Assembly: GCA_949358305.1 (NCBI GenBank)
Contig: CASHSZ010000102.1
Coordinates: forward strand, 1 to 21,372
Length of the DNA stretch: 21,372 bases
Reading direction: 5' to 3'
Source: Strigamia acuminata
Lineage: Eukaryota; Arthropoda; Chilopoda; Geophilomorpha; Linotaeniidae
The position numbers were made by a program, and so were the translations under genes. The notes under the pieces are model-generated. The model ran no database searches. It was not told the origin of the DNA and worked only from the letters and a program-made list of their open reading frames with translations. Positions 15,711 through 21,372 of the stretch are shown one piece after another (within the stretch, counting starts at the first letter, position 1; each line of letters opens with the position of its first letter).

Positions 15711-16125
15711 CCTTACGATCAGTTCGAATAATTGACACCATACTGTGCTGTTACTCGTATTCAAGATGGCGTCGCAAACTCAAGGCCGAATTCCGCTGAT
15801 TTCATTTATTGCGACTGTTTGCGCTCCATACGTGTGAAAAGGATTATGGGAAAAATCCTCAATGCAGGCCATTTTGGTGTTAAATGAGCGAGGAAGGCAG
15901 GAGATGAGAAAAATTTGTAAAATTTCAAAAAAAAGCTAAACAATCAAAATTTACATGAAGATCAATATTTCTGGCTCGAAATGCATGTATCAGCAATTTC
16001 GGGATATTTTCGGGGTGAAATTGACTCGTTCGGAACACTGGGAAGGAACCCCACCCCGCATTCCCCATGCGTCGGCGCGCGCGTAGACGAAAATTCAAAT
16101 CCAGGTGTTCAGACGGCCCCACGTT
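15711..16125. other. Stretch without a supportable gene
   Basis: A 107-codon minus-strand frame at 16248-15925 spans the edge of the next repeat and has no clear gene structure. Nothing else is seen. Confidence 0.5.
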
Positions 16126-16205
16126 ATTTTCGGGTTCCAAGTTGGGTTTCACAAATGTACCGTATTGCCTCGAATAAACGCCGGGACGTTTATTAAACTT
16201 CTCGT
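16126..16205. repeat. Module R1 copy (AATAAACGCC palindrome), long form
   Basis: It includes the upstream extension AAGTTGGGTTTCACAAATG, then TACCGTATTGCCTCG and the palindrome AATAAACGCC, GG, and complement (one mismatch here). The same extension occurs at 19219-19240. Confidence 0.85.
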
Positions 16206-16534
16206 GTGTGTTTAATTTTGATCCGCATTTAACTGTTTTTTTTTTCACCGAAAGTTACTTCATTTTTTATTAACATGGAAAAAGAATGAACCTTTACAAA
16301 ATACTAATAATAACGTTATAATAAGCAGTTACAATTGAAATTAAAACAACATTTTTTTTTTAATTAGAAACCAAAGCAGAATCATCCCTAAATTCTGACA
16401 CGGCGTTGTCAAACAAACAGTTGGCGCCAAAACGAGAAATTAGGCAACAAAACATTTTGAATGCTACAAAAACACATTAAATAACCATAAAACAAATAAA
16501 AATAAATACAACAGCTAAACCAAATTGTAATAAA
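16206..16534. other. AT-rich stretch, no gene seen
   Basis: T- and A-rich sequence between repeat modules; nothing supportable. Confidence 0.6.
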
Positions 16535-16935
16535 CAAGACAGCAAAGTGTGGGAGTGAGTGACAACGCCAAAAAAACGCCCGAAAACGCCCCAAGAACGC
16601 ACCAAAACGCCCCAAGAACGCACCAAAACGCCAGATAACCGTGCAACTTGAGGCAAAAAACATGCGAACATAATTTTTTGCTTTGAGTGGCACGATTTTC
16701 AGGCTTTTTGGAGCATTTTGAAGCGTTTTGGGGCGTTTTAGAACGTTTTTGCTTATTTTTTAGCATTCTCATGCGAGCTCGCGCGTGCAGGCGAGAAAAA
16801 AACAAACTTATTTCTTCAAGAGTTAAAAAAAAAATAACCCTAACCAGGAAATTACTGTAAAAACAACGGCTTGCCTCGAATAAACGCCGGGGCGTTTACT
16901 AATTTTCAAGACTGGAAGTGAGGCGAGATGTTGTT
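16535..16935. repeat. Composite repeat copy I: module R3 foldback, linker, R1
   Basis: R3 (about 16553-16775) is an inverted repeat. The left arm is a run of AACGCC words ending GCAACTTGAGGCAAAA; the right arm starts TTTTTTGCTTTGAGT and returns through GGCGTTTT words. Then come GCTCGCGCGTGCA, a linker (AACAAACTTATTTCTTCAAG, ACCCTAACCAGGAAA) and R1 at 16871-16929 with the palindrome AATAAACGCC, GG, GGCGTTTACT, ending GAGGCGAGAT. Confidence 0.85.
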
Positions 16936-17059
16936 TGCTTTATTTGTTAAAACAAATTAGGCGTCACTAATTCACCTGTATTAGGGTTTCGGTTCTGAGA
17001 AACCGGACGAGGAGTCACAATAACGGGACACGGGAAATTTCAAAACTTACCGGTTCCGT

Positions 17060-17515
17060 CAAAACGCCATTGAAACGTTACATTTTTATAGCGTGTCAAT
17101 GATAAAAATGGTCATTTTGGATGAAAAACGGCCATTTTGGATGAAAAATGGCCATTTTTACTATAAAAAATGGCTGAAAATGGCCATTTTTACTATGACA
17201 AATGGCTGAAAATGGCCATTTTAATAAAAAAAGGCCATTTTTACTTCGAAAATTGGCTAAAAATGGCCACTTGAGTGAGTGACAACGCCAAAAAACGCGT
17301 GCAAACGCCTGCGAACGCCCCAAAACGCCCCAAAACGCCAGATGACAATGCAACTTGAGGCATAAAACTTGAAAACACAATTTTAAACGTCACAAAAGTT
17401 GAAACAAAGATGAAAAATTAATTTTTTGCCTCAAGTTGCGCGATTTTCAGGTCTTTTGGAGTGTTTTTGAGCATTTTTTGGCGTTCTCAGCGGCGTGTTT
17501 GCCTCAAATAAACGC
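17060..17515. repeat. Composite repeat copy II: hairpin, GGCCATTTT array, R3, R1 stub
   Basis: It starts with AACGCCATTGAAACGTTACATT (also at 19555). Module R2 (17095-17270) is about five degenerate units of GGCCATTTT with AAAAATGGC. R3 (17273-17490) is followed by a truncated R1 (GCCTCAAATAAACGCCGG). Each GGCCATTTT/AAAATGGCC pair is self-complementary. Confidence 0.85.
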
Positions 17516-17516
17516 C

Positions 17517-17760
17517 GGTTTAAACAAAAAATGACGTCATTTTTGGTTTAAAATTGAAGTAAAACACAAAATATTTTAGTTTTTAAATGCAACTGGTCTA
17601 AATTTTGTCAAATGTTGTCATACTTCTTGAAAGTCATCATTTATTGATAAAAAATTTGAAAATTTACCTAATTGTAGCATGTATTTGTGGTTAGTTTTGA
17701 TTTGAATTCAAACTGTAATTTTTTGCTTCGAGTTGCGCGATTTTCAGGCGTTTTGGGGCG
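17517..17760. repeat. Module D, copy 1
   Basis: About 240 bp from GGTTTAAAC to the R3 right-arm sequence TTCAGGCG recur at 20055-20285 in the same orientation. Similarity is about 85% by eye, with one extra block (about 17630-17648) here. AT-rich and non-coding. Confidence 0.85.
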
Positions 17761-17895
17761 TTTTTGAGCTTTTTTTGGCGTCCTCAGGCGAGCTCGCGCG
17801 TGCACGTCACAAGTAACCCTAATCAGGAAAGAACCTACAAAAACTATGGCTTGCCTCGCATAAACGCCGGGGCGTTTATTCATTTTCAAAAAGAC
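17710..17895. repeat. R3 right half, linker and R1 copy III
   Basis: Only the right arm of R3 is present (GAGTTGCGCGATTTTCAGGC onward), then GCTCGCGCGTGCACG, a shortened linker and R1 at 17851-17895 with an intact 10-bp palindrome arm pair. Confidence 0.8.
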
Positions 17896-18640
17896 AAATG
17901 AAATGGATAAATAAAGAAATTAGCGGGGAAATCCAACATGGCGCCCACTTCAAATCCGCTAGAGCGGCAAAACACGACATTTGAATTTCAACACAAGAAT
18001 AAAATCAAGAATACACACTGTATTGAATAAAATAACATTAGGAAATGTAATTTCCTACAACAAAAGCACTATTTATTAAAAGAACACTTGAAAATAATCG
18101 TTTGCCGAACGGAATGAACTCGGTCAGCAGCGCACAAGTGCGTACCGACAACAAACGCTCGAAACGACAAAACGACCGTTCCGGGACAAAAATAAAGCAA
18201 ACCAATCGACAGATCACCCCCAAATTAGTCTAAATCAATTCTAAAACCTATCCATAACACAAGAATAAGGTCCAAACAAAAGGTTAGAAGTTTGAACACA
18301 ACCGAACTAGATTAAGAAATATGACGTCACGCGTCTTACGCAAGTGATCTGTAAATCGACGGATGCACTAAAAATCATCCAAAATCACACAAAATGAGCA
18401 AGAATTAAAGAAATAAGACACAGAGAAGTAATAAAACTTTAAATAGCAATGAATAAAGATAATATCAATATCATAGACACTAAAATTCATGAAAACACTG
18501 TAACTTTTAATAAATCACAAAAAATGAAAGTTTAATATGTAAAAATATCTAAAAAGCTGAAATTCAAGAAAAGCAAAAATTAAAGACACTTTGTTAACTT
18601 TAATTAAGACAATAAATGACATAAAATCCGGACACAACAA
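17896..18640. other. AT-rich stretch, no gene seen
   Basis: No supported frame. A TGACGTCA octamer (CRE-like) is present near 18323, with no gene beside it to regulate. Confidence 0.6.
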
Positions 18641-18644
18641 TTAT

Positions 18645-19125
18645 TCCATTTTGGATGAAAAACGGCCCTTTTGGATGAAAAACGGCCATTTTGGATGAAA
18701 AACGGCTAAAAATGACCATTTTTCTATGAAAAATGGGTAAAAATGGCTAAAAATGGCTATTTGATTGAATGACAACGCCAAAAAACGCCCAAGAACGCCC
18801 GCAAATGCCTAAAAATGCCTAAAAACGCCCCAAAACGCAAAATGACAATGCAACTTGAGGCAAAAAACATGAGAACACAATTGTAAACGTTACAAAAGTT
18901 GAAACAAAAATAAACAATTAATGTTTTGCCTCGAGTTGCACGATTTTCAGGCGTTTTGGAGTATTTTTTGGCGTTCTCAGGCGTACTCGCGCGTACACGT
19001 CACTGCCGAGTAAAAAAAACATACTTATTTCTTCAAGAGTTAAAAAGGAAGTAACCCTAATCAGGAAAAAAAATGCAAAAACAATGGCTTGCCTCGAACA
19101 AACGCCAGAAGTGAGGCGAGATGTT
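18645..19125. repeat. Composite repeat copy IV: R2, R3, linker, deleted R1
   Basis: R2 units at 18650-18760, R3 at 18766-18990, linker at 19018-19075, then R1 at 19089-19122 from which the palindrome's right half is deleted (AAACGCC joins directly to GAAGTGAGGCGAGAT). Confidence 0.85.
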
Positions 19126-19217
19126 GTTTGCTTTATTTATTAAATCAAATTAGGCGTTGCTAATTCACCTGTATCTCTTAGTTCGACGTAAGAACACGCG
19201 CTTTTTTTAAAATGAAA
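19126..19217. other. Post-R1 flank shared with copy I
   Basis: The stretch TTGTTTGCTTTATTTRTTAAA then ATTAGGCG and AATTCACCTGTAT follows R1 both here and at 16930-16982, so the dispersed unit extends past R1. Confidence 0.7.
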
Positions 19218-19552
19218 GCCCAAGTTGGGTTTCATAAACGTACCGTATTGCCTTGAATAAAAGCCGGGGTGTTTATTAATTTTTAAGACCAGAAACGAGG
19301 CGAGATCACGACTCAAGATTAAGCGAGAAGAAATAAACGTGTTTCTTCTAAAGGAAGTAACCCTAATCAGGAAAAACTTACATAAACAATGGTTTGCCTT
19401 GAATAAACGCCGGGGCGTTTATAAATTTTCAAGACGGGAGGCAAGGTGAGATGATGATGCGGTGCGACGCGAATAAAAGCCCAAGTTGGGTGTTGCCTCG
19501 AATAAACGCCGGGGCGTTTATTAATTTTCAAAACCGGAAATGAGGCGAGATC
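19218..19552. repeat. Cluster of three R1 copies with linkers
   Basis: R1 copies at 19218-19306 (long form), 19393-19452 and 19491-19552. The last two keep the perfect central palindrome or nearly so. GAGGCGAGAT-like ends and the linker ACCCTAATCAGGAAAA recur between them. Confidence 0.85.
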
Positions 19553-20045
19553 AAAACGCCATTGAAACGTTACATTTTAATAACGTTTCAACGATAAAAA
19601 CGGCCATTTTTGATTAAAAAAACGACTAAAAATGGCCATTTTACTATAAAAACGGTGAAAAAAAAACATTTTTACTCTGAAAAATGGCTAAAAATGGCCA
19701 TTTTGACGAAAAACGGCCATTTTTACTACGGAAAATGCTAAAATTGGCCACTTGAGTGAGTGACAACGCCAAAAAACGCCTGCGAACGCCTGCGAACACA
19801 TAAAAACACTCCAAAACGCCAGATGACAATGCAACTTGAGGCAAAAAACATGAGAACACAATTTTAAACGTCACAAAAGTTGAAATAAAGATGAAAAATT
19901 AATGTTTTGCCTCGAGTTGCGCGATTTTCAGGCGTTTTTGAGCGTTTTTTAGCATTTTTTGGCGTTCTCAGGCGTGCTCGTGTGTACACGTCACTGCCGA
20001 AGAAAAAAACAAACTTATTTCTTTTAGTTAAAATGTATTTCAAGC
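19553..20045. repeat. Composite repeat copy V: hairpin, R2, R3, linker
   Basis: It begins with AACGCCATTGAAACGTTACATT; GAAACGTTA pairs with TAACGTTTC here. R2 spans 19595-19752 and R3 spans 19753-19985, followed by GCTCGTGTGTACACG and a truncated linker. Confidence 0.85.
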
Positions 20046-20360
20046 TTTAACAGGGGTTTAAACAGAAAATGACATCATTTTTAGTTTAAAATTGAAGTAA
20101 AACACAAAATATTTTAGTTTTTGAATGCAACTGATCCACGTTATGTCAAATGTTTCCATTACTTCTTGAAAGCCAAAAAATTTGAAAATTTAGCTAATTT
20201 CAGCATGTATTTGTAGCTAGTTTTGATTTGAATACACACTGTAATGTTTTGCCTCGAGTTGCGCGATTTTCAGGCGTTTTGGGACGTTTTGGAGCAAAAA
20301 AAACAAACTTAATTCTTCAAGAGTTAAAAAGGAAGTAATCCTAATCAGGAAAAGCCCACA
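20046..20360. repeat. Module D copy 2 with R3 right half and linker
   Basis: D2 at 20055-20285 matches 17517-17760. Then a shortened R3 right arm joins the AACAAACTTA linker directly (about 20300). Confidence 0.82.
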
Positions 20361-20829
20361 AAAAACAATGCAAGATCACGCGGTACGACGCACGGACTCC
20401 CAGCGCACGGAATGCACGGACTTTCTGTGGACTTCCCGTGCACGGAAGACCGGCGCGGACATTTCCATTGGAGACCAGCGCAGAATTACCTACAGGCAAT
20501 TCCGAATCAAAGGCTTCTTTATGGTTTATACATTACTTTGCAGTAGGTATGCCTGGCCTTGATTTGAAAGTGCAGTAAATTCTGCTGAATGCAGTGTTTT
20601 AAACTCGCAGCAATTGCGATGGTGCCAACTATTGGAAAATAAATTTAAAATGTAAAACCAAAGAATTTGTAAAAAAAATTTGTTTTAATCAATTGCAATA
20701 ATGATATTCTACTTAATTGTTGGATTATGAAACGTGAAACCAATCCCATGATTAGGAAATATAAATTTTATTAAATTCATCGTGTATCTCACATCTCACA
20801 TTCACTGCCATTTACTTAGTGTCATCCAA
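20361..20829. other. Stretch without a supportable gene
   Basis: A 64-codon plus frame (20368-20562) begins at an ATG just after repeat copy D2. Its first part contains repeated GCACGGA words (about 20388-20450), so it is probably not a gene. The remainder is AT-rich. Confidence 0.5.
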
Positions 20830-20890
20830 AAATCAGGTTTTATCAAATCCTGAGGTTATTCTAGTACGTCTTAACTGCCCGGCAGGTCGC
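20830..20890 (+). repeat. Diverged single copy of the 2517-2744 repeat
   Basis: It shares AAATCAGGTTTT, CCTGAGGTTATT (CCTGGGGTTATY at 2517-2744), an ACGTC/GCGTCAC block and CCGGCAGGT (CCGCCYGGTAGGT) in the same order and spacing. The hairpin is partly lost. The same-frame peptides also align (NQV...N/KPE...V.., ending P-G-R). Confidence 0.6.
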
Positions 20891-21372
20891 GCAACCTGTG
20901 GAGCAACAATTGATGTAAATAGTGCAAGCAGCACGCACGGGAAAGTGCGCACTGATGGGTCCATGCCAGTGCAAGTACATTGGGTAATGTATTATTGCGA
21001 GCGCGCGTGTTTTCACACGATTACAATGTGCTGATTAAACCAACAGCATTATAGAAGCATTATAGACTGATTATATTGTATAATTTTTATTTTAACAAAA
21101 CCCTGAATTTCATTTCTAATCGGTTTTTTTTTTATTGACGCGCACAGAAGCGTTGTAGCATGTTCACACAATGTGGAATTTGCAAATTTGAGAAAGCGGC
21201 TTTCCCAAGGTTGATAAAACGCGCGCGATCGTGCGGAATATACAAATAAGTGAAATCCGCAAAATCAGCCATGAGACTGCGAACAGGGGGTCAAGGTATA
21301 GGCCGCCGTAATGTTAAAAATAGGGTCCCTTTCGCACTCCGAGAAATCCGCATGCGCGCCATAAGGTTATAA
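20891..21372. other. Stretch without a supportable gene
   Basis: A plus frame continues from the repeat to a stop at 21032-21034 (Cys/Val-rich, unrecognised). Beyond it the sequence is mixed AT-rich and GCGC-containing, with no gene, RNA or repeat identified. Confidence 0.5.

Noticed and set aside
18318-18330. CRE-like TGACGTCA as a promoter element
   Set aside because: There is no gene nearby and an 8-bp match is expected by chance in a window this size.
20368-20562. 64-codon plus-strand frame starting with ATG
   Set aside because: It begins in a repeat linker and contains reiterated GCACGGA words; no homology or gene structure is visible.

Overview
The window is nuclear DNA of a eukaryote. 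The evidence is short GT-AG introns, AATAAA polyadenylation signals, long microsatellites and a dense set of non-coding transposon remnants. CCAAT/E2F-like promoter boxes, a hAT-type miniature element with an 8-bp target duplication, and dispersed AATAAACGCC palindromes suit an invertebrate animal genome. I cannot name the species. No rRNA, tRNA, CRISPR array or bacterial-style operon is visible.

Positions 1-5110 hold the little coding DNA that can be supported. The one convincing gene is on the minus strand (5006 down to 3571). It has six exons, all five introns are in phase 0, and it encodes a predicted 321-residue highly charged protein with an Asp/Ser/Gly-rich tail and no family I recognise. 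Its promoter carries two inverted CCAAT boxes and an E2F-like site. A weaker plus-strand candidate (3107-3301, interrupted by one TGA) ends tail to tail with it, each with its own polyadenylation signal. Other possible plus-strand exons lie at 1155-1550, 1951-2106 and 2116-2271. A 75-bp tandem repeat with a perfect hairpin sits at 2517-2744, and a diverged relative lies 18 kb away at 20830-20890.

Positions 5285-6510 form a nested foldback element with inner and outer inverted arms. Positions 6535-12487 are the striking part: about 6 kb of hierarchical satellite/foldback DNA. Its base unit is a CpG-rich 11-mer. Three 11-mers plus a spacer make a 56-bp unit, with a 34-bp form lacking 22 bp. Four 56-bp units plus one 34-bp unit make a tandemly duplicated 258-bp block. 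These arrays alternate with five palindromes sharing an almost invariant 75-bp loop, and with two copies of a 364-bp non-satellite module (three differences, 2,415 bp apart) that may be a captured gene fragment with an intron.

Positions 12488-21372 are a repeat graveyard. They contain a 31-bp repeat family in both orientations, a complete hAT-like MITE at 14480-14871 with target duplication ATATGCGT, and from 15 kb onward a recurring composite of four or five repeat modules. No gene there is convincing.

The candidate undescribed system is the 6-kb array: a palindromic satellite that behaves like a foldback element and records recent duplication and hairpin-tip deletion.
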